Source of the DNA: Gnetum montanum
Lineage: Eukaryota > Streptophyta > Gnetopsida > Gnetales > Gnetaceae
Reading direction: 5' to 3'
Assembly: GCA_015680685.1 (NCBI GenBank)
Contig: MNCI01004886.1
Location: 63,210 to 127,209, forward strand
Length of the DNA: 64,000 bases
The translations under genes were made by a program, and so were the position numbers. Positions 31,846 to 42,439 of the stretch are shown here, one piece after another; positions within the stretch are counted from its first letter, which is position 1; each line of letters begins with the position of its first letter. A model generated the notes under the pieces. That model was not told the origin of the DNA. It saw only the letters and a program-made list of their open reading frames with translations, and did no database searches.

Positions 31846-33112
31846 AACCACACACCTCAAAACTCCGTGAAACCCAAAAACAATGTCATGTAGCCAAAAC
31901 AATGGATTTACAAGGCATGAGCCTCTACCATCCATTCAATTGCTCATAACCCTTGGAAAACTTACTGCAAAGGATGAGCATGCACTCAAACTCAACAAGT
32001 TACTCCAAGGGACAGACCAGCGTAAGTTTTTGAATCCACAAAACGTTATTTTCGAGATGATACAATCACGAAACGGTAACCCGAATATCGAAACCCATGA
32101 TCTACGCTGAAGAGCATGGCACCTGCATGTGCATGAAGGACAAGAGAACCTACATCCTCTTCGTTCCTCAACATGTGCATGTCAACTCGCAACTACCACC
32201 TGTGTGCTACTAAGAGATCGAATCAGTGATAAGGTAGGGAAAGCATGCACTTGATGCTACCCCCGTGGGGGCATCAAGATGCTTTGCTACCTCAACTGCA
32301 TCAAATTGATGCAACCGTTCGCACGTGCTCAAGCAATACCATTTTTAGAGAGGATTTTTCAACCCCGTAGCCATTAGTATTGGCTCCAATCTCACAACAT
32401 CCGAAACAATCACACCCAAAGATAAAGAAGCAGGCCTCCTAGGATCTAGGCTTCCAGATACCTAAATTCATTGTCCGGTAACCACACACCCCAAAACTCC
32501 TTCATGAAACCCAAAAACAAAGTGTCACACAGCCAAAATAATGGATTTACGAGGCATGAGCATCTACCATCCATCTGACTAATTGCTCCTAACCCTTGGA
32601 AAACTTACTGCCAAGGATGAGCATACGCTCCAACTCAATAGGTTACTCCAAGGGAAGGGCTAGCATAAGTCTTTGAATCCACAAAAGGTTATTTTCGAGA
32701 TGATACAATCACAAAACAGTAACCCAAATATCAACACCCACGATCCGTGCTAAAGAGCAAGCCATCCACACATGCATGAAGGATAAGAGAACCTACATCC
32801 TCTTTGTTCCTCAACACGTGCATGTGAACTCCCAACTACCACTCGTGTGTCACTAAGCAATCAAATCGATGATAAGGCAAAGAAAGCATGCACCCGATGC
32901 TACCCCATGGGGGCATCGAGATGCTCTACTACCTCAGCCACACCAAATTGATGCAACTGTTCCCACGACACAAACGTTTGCACGTGCTCAACCAATACCA
33001 TTTTTAGAGAGGATTTTTCAACCCCAAAAGATAAAGAAACATGCCTCCTAGGATCTAGACTTCCAGATATCCAGATTCACCGTTTAGTAACCACACACCC
33101 CAAAACTCCTTC
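31846..33112 (+). repeat. About 620-bp tandem repeat, copies 1-2 and start of copy 3
   Basis: Copies begin at accacacacc...aaaactcc: 31846-32479 (634 bp), 32480-33088 (609 bp), and from 33089 to the N at 33113. Shared landmarks per copy are aatggatttac(a/g)aggcatgag, cataacccttggaaaactta, tttcgagatgatacaatcac, gggggcatc(a/g)agatgc and agaggatttttcaacccc. One open frame (31883-32110) falls inside the unit but is not kept in copy 2. No protein family was recognised. Confidence 0.85.
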
Positions 33113-33113
33113 N

Positions 33114-33605
33114 TTTCATATTATTGTTTACATTTCGTTTACATCCTGTTTACGATAACCCCAGCGCTAACCGTAGCTTACGCTCGGGGAAGTCCTTGGT
33201 TGATTTGCGTGCAAACCATCCAAGGCACTCTGCCTTCGTTCCCTTTTCCAGCTTGCCCTCAAGCGAAGGCAGGGTCCGCTGTGGCTGGCCAACGATCTCT
33301 CAGTGTTTGTTTCCCTTCCAGCCTTACACCGACGATTTAGGTCAGTACAGGGTGCATGCTTTCTCTGCCTTATCATCGATTCGATCACTTAGTAGCACAT
33401 GGTTGGTAGTTGGGAGTTCACATGCACATGCGGAGGAACAAAGAGGATGTAGGTTCTCTTGTCCTTCATGCATGTGCAGGTGGCTTGCTCTTCAGTGCAG
33501 ATCGTGGGTGTTGATATTCGGGTTACTATTTCATGATCGTATCATCTCGAAAATAACCTTTCATGGATTCAAAGATTTACGCTGGCCCTTCCCTTGGAGT
33601 AACTT
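33114..33605 (-). other. Contig probably scaffolded in reverse orientation
   Basis: Between the single Ns at 33113 and 33606. Its right part (33355-33605) is the tandem unit in reverse orientation. Its left part (33114-33349) is the terminal end of a delta LTR in plus orientation. Reversing it would place the unit in phase with copy 3 and join the LTR end to the minus-strand delta LTR at 33607-34862, with matching caccc target duplications. The 176-codon open frame across it is an artefact. Confidence 0.8.
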
Positions 33606-33606
33606 N

Positions 33607-34862
33607 TTTAAAAAAAAAATGTTCACTGGTCAAAGCGTAGTTGCACAAGTGTGAATGGCAACTCAAACGCCTAGCCCCGGAAAGATATGACATGATGATG
33701 CGACGATGTGAGAAGAACTTGGAAACCAAAAATCGGATGTGCCGAGTGCCCAAGGATTGCAAGTTCTTTCCTCCTTTGGAATCGCCAATTTCTCCAATCT
33801 TTGCCTCTTCCAATCTTTTTCTCCTTCTTGTTGTTTTTGCTTTGCTTCTCCTTGCCTCCTTGTTCTTGTTCTTCCTTGTTGTTGCTCCTTTGTTGGTTGT
33901 CCTCATTTGTGTGAATTGGTAGGGTATTTATAGGTTTGGGCTAGGGTTTTGGCTAGGGTTTGCTTTGACCAGGTTCAATGCATCTATGCTTGAAAGTTGT
34001 ACATGAGTTGGATGTGTGTTGGCAATTTGCCTTCCTTGACCAGATTCAATGTATTTTACAACTTATGGGTCATTCTAGCCCATAAAATACAAATAAATTA
34101 AAAATACAAGCCCTCAAGCGATGAAAAAAAAGATTTAAAAAAATTTAAAAAGATTAGCACCAACTCTAGCCCACTTGGAAAAATTATATTTCTTTTTTTT
34201 TTTTACTGAATATTTGGCCTGATTTTGCATAGGCTTTCACATCCCTTTTCCATTTTATAGATTTCTTGAAAAAGAAAATCAAGAAGGATTAACACCGTCT
34301 CACTTGTCTAGCATCCAGCGCGACTTGCAGTGTGACCTCCAAAACTTGCAATTTTGGGCTGAAATATGGAATTTTTAAAGGTTGGGACCCATAGTTATCA
34401 ATAGTGGACCTTGAGGATGACTTACACCCTTAAAATCAAGTCATTTTGGCTTAGTTTTGGGGCTTTAAAAATTGGTGACGCTGATCCTTACGTTGTGCGA
34501 CGTCTGAAAAATAACCCCAGCGTCACCAAGTCAAAATGGCACATTTGAGGCCTGAATCTTGATTTTTTGGAGGCTGGGAATTGCTGGGGACCTTGGTGAA
34601 GGTCATGGGGGGTCCTTGTGCTTGATTTCGGCCTATTTTAACTGAATTTCGGGGCTCCAAAAGTTGGTGACACTGATCCTTACGTTGTGCAACGTCTGCA
34701 CAATGTACTTAGCCGACACTGATGATTCTTGACATCGACACTTGCCGTCGTGATCTGTGGGCCCCAAGGGGACCTTGCTTGCTCCATGGTGGGCTGCTTG
34801 AAACCGTTTCAGAGGCTCTGAAGTTTTCTGGAAGTGTTGCTGAAATTTTTGTGGTGTTTCAC
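33607..34862 (-). mobile_element. Delta-family LTR (main part), minus strand
   Basis: Reverse complement begins tgaaacaccacaaaaattt, matching the start of the delta LTR at 60725. A TATA-like tatttatagg lies at 33928-33937. Adding 236 bp from 33114-33349 gives about 1.49 kb against 1523 bp for the complete copy. The target duplication caccc is at 34863-34867 and, as gggtg in the reversed contig, at 33350-33354. Confidence 0.85.
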
Positions 34863-35226
34863 ACCCAACATTACCTTGTGGGCAAGCTAAGATGCTCTAC
34901 TACCTCAAATTGATGCAACTGCTCGCACATGCTCAACTGATACCGTTTTTAGAGAGGATTTTTCAACCTCGTAGCCACTGGTATTGGCTCCAATCTCTCA
35001 ACATCCAGAACAATCACATCGAAAGATAAAGAAACATGCCTCCTGGGAGGCTTCCAGTACCCGAATTCGCCAACCACACACCCCAAAACTCCTTCGTGAA
35101 ACCCAAAAACAAAGTGTTGAGCAGCCAAAACAATGGATTTACGAGGCATGAGCCTCTACCATCTGTCCGACTGATCCTAACCCTTGGAAAACTTACCCGC
35201 CGAGGATGAGTATGCGCTCAATCTCG
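34863..35226 (+). repeat. About 620-bp tandem repeat, end of copy 3 and partial copy 4
   Basis: Resumes after the delta LTR with atgctctactacctcaaatt (near 34892), continues through agaggatttttcaacctcg, and starts copy 4 at 35072 (aaccacacaccccaaaactc). It stops near gcgctcaatctcgg at about 35226, next to the GC-richer zone. Confidence 0.82.
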
Positions 35227-35384
35227 GAGCCCATACTTTCCTGCCTTCGTTGTAAACGTCCCAATTTTTCAAGTTTATTATTTTTAGACCACGAGCACTT
35301 ATGTCATCGCCATTAAACATCCTTCGATTAATTGAAGCCAGCAGGACTTACTTGGTCTTTCCTTGCCCGTAGCCTCCAGTTCAG

Positions 35385-37490
35385 AAAGGTCACCTCCAGA
35401 TCATCGTAGTCATAATAATAAGTTACAGAGATGGACCCACCACCAGTGACCAATCTATCCCTGGGGTCCACCTGATCATGTTCTTTGACTTTCCCATGCA
35501 GCGCCGCACAGCAACAGTAATACTATCCAACTGTTCGCTCTCTTTACTATTTTCTTTTTCTCAAGTTTAGGAATTTTAAATAACGACGCCGACTGTGGAA
35601 GAAACGACCGATGGAATGGCGCCACCTCACAGACAGAAAGACAGACAGAGACATATACGCAGCGCGCACACTCTCTCTCTCTCTCTCATACAAGACTGGA
35701 GTGCCTGTCTTCTCCACCAAGACGTATGCGCCGGCGCCCTTGCAATTTGCGAATGAGACTGAAAATGAAACAAATATGAAAATTGATAATGAAAATGACA
35801 ATGTTGGCTCTGACAAAGCACCGTGCCCTATCAGACTATGCCACGCCACGCCATGCCGTTACCAAACCAAAGTGCGTGCCATCGTGCGTGTGCAAAATGC
35901 CCATTCTCGCGGACGGCCCTATCGCATCCATAATTCTCAACTTAATTTTAATTTTTATTTATTTTCCTACGCTGGGCCTGGCTGCGGTGCTTGTTTTTAA
36001 TATATATATATCTATATATTAAAAAACTTCTGAAATTCCAACTCTAGCTGTCCCCTCCCCCGCCCGTGCCAGAGCATGCGCCACGTGTCCGATCTGATAT
36101 ATCGCCAGTGGCGTTAAAACTATAGTACAAAAAATTTATGCGCGGTTTCTGAGAGCAATAAAAAGCCCAAAATCGGGGAACTGTAAGCGTGACGCTTCAG
36201 CTCCAGCGTCCATTAATCCGCGTTCGCTCTCTGGAGCACAGCTGTCGGCGCCCCTGCATAACGTTAAACCTCTGTGGTCGAATCTGCAGGCACGTCCAGG
36301 CCCCGCCCTAAAAGAAGTCTCTTTTTCTCTCGCCTCTCCTGTCTCCCTGAAAAATTTACAATTTTTGCAAAAATAAAGGTCCAAGACTTGGATTCCACCG
36401 GAAAAATATAAATTTAATCTCTCCAAATTACATCACGAGCCATGGACCGCGGCACCAGCGACGAGAAATCGAACAACTGCGTGACAAAGCGAATACCAAT
36501 GGCGAGACTGGAACAAAAGCGAGAAGAAAGCTGTTTTTGATTTTTGTGAAATTTCGTAATCCGCTCACCGAGATTCTTGCGTGGAGATGACAGAAACACA
36601 ACAGAGTAGTTTTGCTGGTGCTGCCGGCCGCCCTTGCCAACAGATTCTCACGCACACGATGCCCGCATTTTGCTCTTTGTTTTTTAGTTTTTTTTCCTCG
36701 CCTTTTCCTGCGTCCTGTCGCTTTCGTTTTTTCAGCGGCCGGCGGACCCGAGAGCAAGCGCGTCTGTTGTATGTCTTTTGTTCGCATCGTGGCCACACGG
36801 TTTAATTGAACATCTGTTTTTACGTTAGACTGTCTGACCGACTTGCAGCACAAACGCTCACATACGGACCAGACCGCGGCACCTTTTCATAAAATATACA
36901 CGCACGAACAGTCGAGGAGCAGAGCGGGAAGACGGTAAGCTTGCGAACAAGGACCGGGAAAGAGAAATTTGAATTTGTAACCAGAAGTAAAGGAATCCGA
37001 ATACAAAACTTGTTCTAAATCGCCTTTTCAGGAACTTGAAACACGGAGAACCTGAAAAGACTACTTAAACATAAATCGCCTTCAGAAATTTCAGAACATG
37101 CACAGCAAAACTCCGAAACCAAAGTTTTATAATCGAAACAAGAAAAAATCGATTTCCGAAACTTCGAGAGCAACACCTGAATCCAAAACTTGTGACATAG
37201 TCAACATTGTTGAATGAAATTTCGCAAACCGCGACCAGACGTAAGAATCGTTGAGGAAACGAAAGCTGTTGAGGAACAGCGCAAATGAAACCGAGGAGCA
37301 AAGATCAGAAACCCTTGGCGACGCATGCTCCAATAAAAAGAATGGCATGTGCACAAATTTCTTGCCCTGAAATACATCAGATCGGTCATCAGCGTCTTCA
37401 TCAGCAACCTTATCTTCATCATCGTCATCGAACTTCATACGTATGCAAAAACCGCAGTTACCAACCAGAAACGTTCTCTGTTTTGCGCAG
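35385..37490 (+). repeat. Duplicated GC-rich block, copy 1
   Basis: Aligns in order with 42440-44985. Matching landmarks: ctttgactttcc; ggaattttaaa(t/c)aacgacg-like; a GAAAATGAAA-rich patch then tgacaaagca; gccacgtgt G-box; agtggcgttaaaa; gttttttcagcggccgg-like; ccacacggtttaattgaa; acgttagactg; cttgcagcaca; cataaaatatacacgcacg; gcagagcgggaag; catacgtatgcaaaaaccgc. Reading frames are not conserved between copies, so the block is probably noncoding. The G-box is CACGTG at 36082-36087. Confidence 0.82.
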
Positions 37491-38169
37491 GGTGTGCAAT
37501 TTATAGACGGCAGCATGGAAAATTGGGGTTTTGGCTCACTGGGCTGTGTGGGAAGCATTTTGAAGCCCTAGGACATGAAACGAAACAATTTTTTAAATTT
37601 TGATAAGGTCGACTCCTTCGACGAAAAAATGGTTTACGAAGGAGAAACAGTTGTTACCTCTCTTAGATGCAATGTTACGTTATGGTAAATGAAAATCAAT
37701 GATCAATTTCTAGGATACTTTCCATGTATGTTTGTTTAAATAATAAATTTTAATTTAAATTATTTTAAATTAACACATCAGCATAGTAAACAATTGTTAA
37801 TAATTGCGATGTGCGTGTGACTATCAAAGTTGTTATTTACGGGCAACACAAACAATAATAATTGTTATATAAAATCCTTCCCAAAGGACTGTTCAATATG
37901 CCAATCATGAAATTAAAATTGATTTTATTATGCTTATAGATCAAAATAGATTTATTGATCCTATGAAAATTAAAAATAGATTATCAAAGTGTCTAAGCAC
38001 AATTGCATGCAACAGAAATAGATTATATGGATATTTGGTTACAATTGTATACTTTTGTTTAAGATGTTCAAAGATGATTGAGAAAAACATGCCCCTCATC
38101 ATTAGGAGCTCCTAACCCACATAACTTGCATGTGCACTCTTTTCTGGGGACGTTAATCCAACTCCCATT
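37491..38169. other. No recognised feature
   Basis: The sequence changes from the GC-rich block to AT-rich DNA. A patch at about 37930-38100 weakly resembles 47888-47985 (atagatttat...tttaagatatt), possibly a dispersed repeat. Confidence 0.35.
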
Positions 38170-38990
38170 TTCTATCTTGAGTTAATGTGAACTTAAATGA
38201 AGCTTTCTAAGTAAGTTGCAAGATCTAATTAGGATTTTAATTGTAAAATAAGAAAATTCTAGCTATAATTAATTGCCTCTAATATGCTCCAAGTACAATT
38301 TCTTCTTGCCTTCCACATCTGACCATAGTTTTCTTAGCACTTGCTTCTTAACTGACTTATGTATGTACTTAAAATTACTTTACACTATCTCCAATTAGAT
38401 ATTCCATGTTTCTAGTCACTGTATCCCCTAGAAATACTATCCTTGTTCTTTTTTGTCTTTAATTTTGCTTTGGAAAATTTCATTTGCTTATATTTTACCA
38501 AATTATGAATCTCACTAATAAATTAACAAAGAGCTTCAACTTCTTATAAGAGTAAGTCACATTCCAAAAGTAACATAGAATAAGGTGTTTGTACCTTCAC
38601 CTTCAATTTATTTAATAAAAATATTTTTGTATCCTTTCAATAACTTGCCAATTTTTTGCACTAAAGCTTGGCCCCATATAGCATATCCACAAAACACTGT
38701 AGGATAAATAACTTGAAAAATTTTATTCTCATCTTCCAAGCCCATAATCCTAATGATTTATATTTTCTTTAATTGCATATAAAGCTTTAATTTCAGTTAC
38801 AATTCTCTCTTTAATATATTTATAGCATTAGTAGTTACTCACATAATGAAGACCTAAGTATCTAAAGAAGTTTACTATTTCTACATTTGTAATCCCAAAT
38901 TTAAAGTTATAATTTGCATTTCTTATACACCATATCATCATTTTTGTTTTATCCATAGAAACAAAAATTTGCTAAAGCATCTTTGCTAAG
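38170..38990 (-). pseudogene. LINE ORF2 relic, C-terminal RT region
   Basis: Minus-strand translation gives SFSAKNWQVIERIQKYF (near 38620-38670), preceded by an FSSYLSYSVLWICYMGPSF segment corresponding to the post-catalytic RT region (IPVVLYGCEVWG-type) of plant LINEs. A downstream LLLECDLLL...EVEALC..I and KLKTKKNKDS segment follows. Stops are frequent. LINE ORF2 normally combines an APE endonuclease and RT; the RT catalytic core is absent here. Confidence 0.6.
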
Positions 38991-39239
38991 GCAAAGCAAT
39001 ATGGATCAATGAACCAGGAAATTCTTGAGCATTGTTTCTAGTAGAGCTCCTTTGCCTCCATGAGGATATGAAGTTATGTTTGTATTAGCTTATATTGCGA
39101 GTTTATGGGATCAGTAGTAATGATGACAATGGGCTAATCCCTAAGCAATAGGAGAGTTTAAGAGAGAGAAGAGTAGATGTATTTTTGCTACTATTGTAGG
39201 GCAGAGCAAAGTAATTAGGTTGTCAAAAGATAATGGCTT

Positions 39240-39985
39240 GCTCCCAAATCACAAGGATGAGATCTTGTGTATAGGGTCAAGAGAACCAAAGGTTTTCAAA
39301 GTGCAAGTAAGAATGAAAATGTGTGGGCCAACCAAGTCAAAGAAATATAGGGCAATGCTCAAAATAGCTTTAAGAACTACATATGAGGGAATGAGAGAGG
39401 AAATACATGAGGGGGGAAGAGACCTAACATTTATAAACGTGGGATGCATGGATGTTAGAGATGGACGAGGGTCACCTACATGTATAGTGGACACTAAGCA
39501 AGGGAAGCCCAACCACGTAAACAATGTCTTGAACATGTTGTAGAAATTGTAGTTTAAAGGTATAGATGTTGCCCAAGGATTGTGGGAGTCTAAACCAATG
39601 ACATTGTAATTCCCCATAATAACAAGTGAGGATACATAGTCAACATGTTAGGCCAATTCTTCGTTAAAGAAGTTGTAGCTAGAGTTACCAAAGAGTCATC
39701 AAATGGAATGTGAACCACGATAACCTAAATCTAGTTTAATTAGAAGGAGATGCAAGTGTGCCTAGGGTGAAAGTTAGTAAATGGGATATGCAAATACCAA
39801 CAAATAACAAGGCCAAAGTAGCAATCAACCATTGGGATACCATGATGGAGGCTTTGGATAGTAACCCACTTAGTTTCATCGATGTAGAGGACATTGAGAT
39901 GGTTTATTGATGCCATTGCAAGAACTTCATGTAATTGGCCTAGGGCATTGAGGCCTTTAATATTCAATGAGCCCATATTCATGGA
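39240..39985 (-). pseudogene. LINE ORF2 relic, endonuclease region
   Basis: The minus frame 39740-39982 reads MNMGSLNIKGLN...LNVLYIDETKW, matching the start of an APE-type LINE endonuclease (SLNIRGL...ETK). The frame 39249-39617 begins MGNYNVIGLDSHNPW, the equivalent of the GDFN box. It lies only about 250 bp before the RT C-terminal part, so 1.5 kb or more of ORF2 is deleted. Confidence 0.6.
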
Positions 39986-40340
39986 ATAAGGTGTGGCTTA
40001 ATGTTGGTAGGATGACCTTGTGGAGGTAGGACCTACAACAAGCAATTTGCAATTATGTGATCATGCAAGAACCATTATTGCTAAGTTGGGAAGCAGCCTA
40101 AGGCAAGAGGTAAGTTCAACATTATATGAGGTGCTTACAAATATAGTCAAGCAAGGCCCACATAGCAACGATAAACTAAAGCATGGATTGCCATTGAAAT
40201 TATACTTGTGGGAGCATTTCTTGGCTCACCACTTATTAGAATCTCTCCTTTCAAAACCTTGACAATATTGCAATGGGTAATGACAAGGCTAATAAACATG
40301 ATAATGACATGCTTTATTAAGTAAAGGTTATTTACTAGCA
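39986..40340. other. No recognised feature
   Basis: The open frame 40020-40262 (80 codons) has no recognisable domain. It could be upstream LINE sequence, but this is not supportable. Confidence 0.3.
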
Positions 40341-41750
40341 TCAGGAGGATTCCTGCTATTCGAAATTTACCTTTGTTTTCCACCAGGATGAATAAATGAA
40401 ATGGTAGGACTTGCAAGGCAACATCGTGTTGCTACCTAATAGTGTAGCTCCATTAATGCTCACAGATGTATTGACGAAGGTTGGGCTAGAAGTTGTTACA
40501 AACGAGTACAAAGTGATTGAAGAGTGTCCAAAGCATACCAACCCACAATAACCCATTTTAGAAAAGATTGTTTCATGGAAGCTCGCCATGAACCTACTAA
40601 GGGTAAGAACACTACCATCCCATTAAAATCTTGATTAGGAGAGGAGGATATTGATTATCCATCAAGAAGATCTCATTGTTGATAATCTCCTATCTTCAAT
40701 ATTAATGTAATAAGCAATCCATAACTATGCTCTACCTTGACAAGCAACTACAGAAGAGGTGGAACAAGACCTAACACAAAAATAGTCTTCAGGCCTAGGT
40801 CTTTTAGCAAGCAAAGAAGAGATAATCAAAGGAATCATAGAAGGAGAGCAAGTTAGTATGGCTCTCTTAGTTCTCCATCTTCTTCTTCATCCTTATTGTT
40901 AAAGCTTTGATAAGGATGAGCATAGAAGAGGAGGAAAATTCATAAATAGAGGACAAGATAAACAACTAGGCTAAGATGATAGAAGAAACTAGAATAGACA
41001 ACTTGGCAAAAATAGAGATGAATGCAGAAATGGTGATCAAGATAGAGACAGAGACAAAAATTGTGAACATAGACATGGTAGAAGGCATGGTAGAGAACAC
41101 AAAAGAGGTATTGGCCATGAATGAGACTATGACTATGATGAACCCTTGCTAACTACAAGGAGTATGACAAACATTAGAGAAATTATTGAAATACTAACAT
41201 AGCATCAAAGGTAAAGCCGCAACAAGCAATTAGACATGAACAATATTCAAAAGTTCAAAGGAGGCTAAAGTATAGACTTACAAAATCATTTGCAAGCCTT
41301 CTATGATGGTTGTGCCTTACAAAATATTTAAAATAAATGGAAAAAGCTTAAGGTGTTCCTAAGAACATTGATTAGAATAGATAAAAGTTGGTGAAGATCC
41401 TTAGAACCAACTCCATCTGCATATGGAATATAATGTTAAAATTATTCAATGATAAGTACCAGACCTATTCAAGGGTGTCTAATCTAAGAAAGCAAATCTA
41501 AGGATGGAAACAAGGGAATCATGAATCCTTTAATGTAGCTTTGGGCAAGTACCATTCACTCTTACACAAGTGCTTAGGCCAACGGAGACTATTAGAGTTG
41601 CGAGCTCATCGAATTCAAAGGCTTATTGATCAGGTAGACAAAGAGAAACATGCACTGAAAAAGGTAGAAAATGCAAAAAAATGTAAAAGGATGTTCGTGC
41701 TTGTGAGATGAGGAAAGATGAATACCTGATGGAGAAGGTAATTCAAAGGA
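40341..41750 (+). pseudogene. Truncated gag relic, alpha/beta/gamma-like
   Basis: The translation carries KFTFVFHQDE, stop, and a DLQGNIVLLPNSVAPLML segment (N-terminal gag, about 40365-40460). The core follows: DMNNIQKFKGG, LQNHLQAFYDGCALQNI, KLKVFLRTLIR and, in another frame, DKYQTYSRVSNLRKQI (about 41235-41505). A coiled, charged stretch ends it. Many stops. No LTR or pol is attached on either side, so it is a fragment. Confidence 0.72.
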
Positions 41751-42439
41751 AAACTTTATGATTAAAATAACCACAAAAAACCAAGTTAAAAGTGCATTAC
41801 AAATACTTCTATCAATATTATTAAAATGTTATTTGCAATGCCTCTATCAACATTAATAAATACACAAAATTTATGTTACCTGAAAAATGAGGCTTTTGTT
41901 TTTAAGTTAAAAAAACTATTTGGTACGATTGCTAATTAAATTTAATAAAAGAAACCTATATGGTACAGTTGCACGCTGGATGGTTTGTGGCTAAAGCAAG
42001 GGACTAAAATATCATAATACATTGTTTCAAACCTGGATTAAGCAAGACACCTCTTACGTACTATAAAGAACTTTTTGTTGTTTGCAGGCTTTCATTGCTC
42101 CCTAAATTTCTTTTGTATCACTTTTTAACACTACAGAAACAAGTACGTGAGGGAGTGAGTTAAGGAGAAAACGTGAGAAAAAAACTTACGTGTACGGACC
42201 GGCGCAGTAAGCCGACGCAGACCTTCATGGTCTGACCTTGGCTGTAAACGTACAGTGATAGATTTCCTCACAGTTTGGAAATTAAGAAATATCGAGCACG
42301 CCAGCACTAAAGAAAAACCAAACGCCAACGGCATACCATGATATATGGCAGCCAGCAGCATAGATGATACGTCCGTCCATTTTATTGTGAACCAACCCAA
42401 CAAGCAATCACCATTCACAAATCAACTCCATCGTCGTCC
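41751..42439. other. No recognised feature
   Basis: AT-rich to mixed DNA leading into the GC-rich block. No conserved frame or repeat was seen. Confidence 0.4.

Noticed and set aside
33124-33654. 176-codon plus-strand frame
   Set aside because: Runs through a delta LTR end, an inverted repeat unit and a single N; an artefact of a probably mis-oriented contig.
36428-37558. Several 70-143-codon minus frames in the GC-rich block (and counterparts at 43.4-44.9 kb)
   Set aside because: The two block copies differ by indels that are not multiples of three and do not share an open frame, so coding is unlikely.
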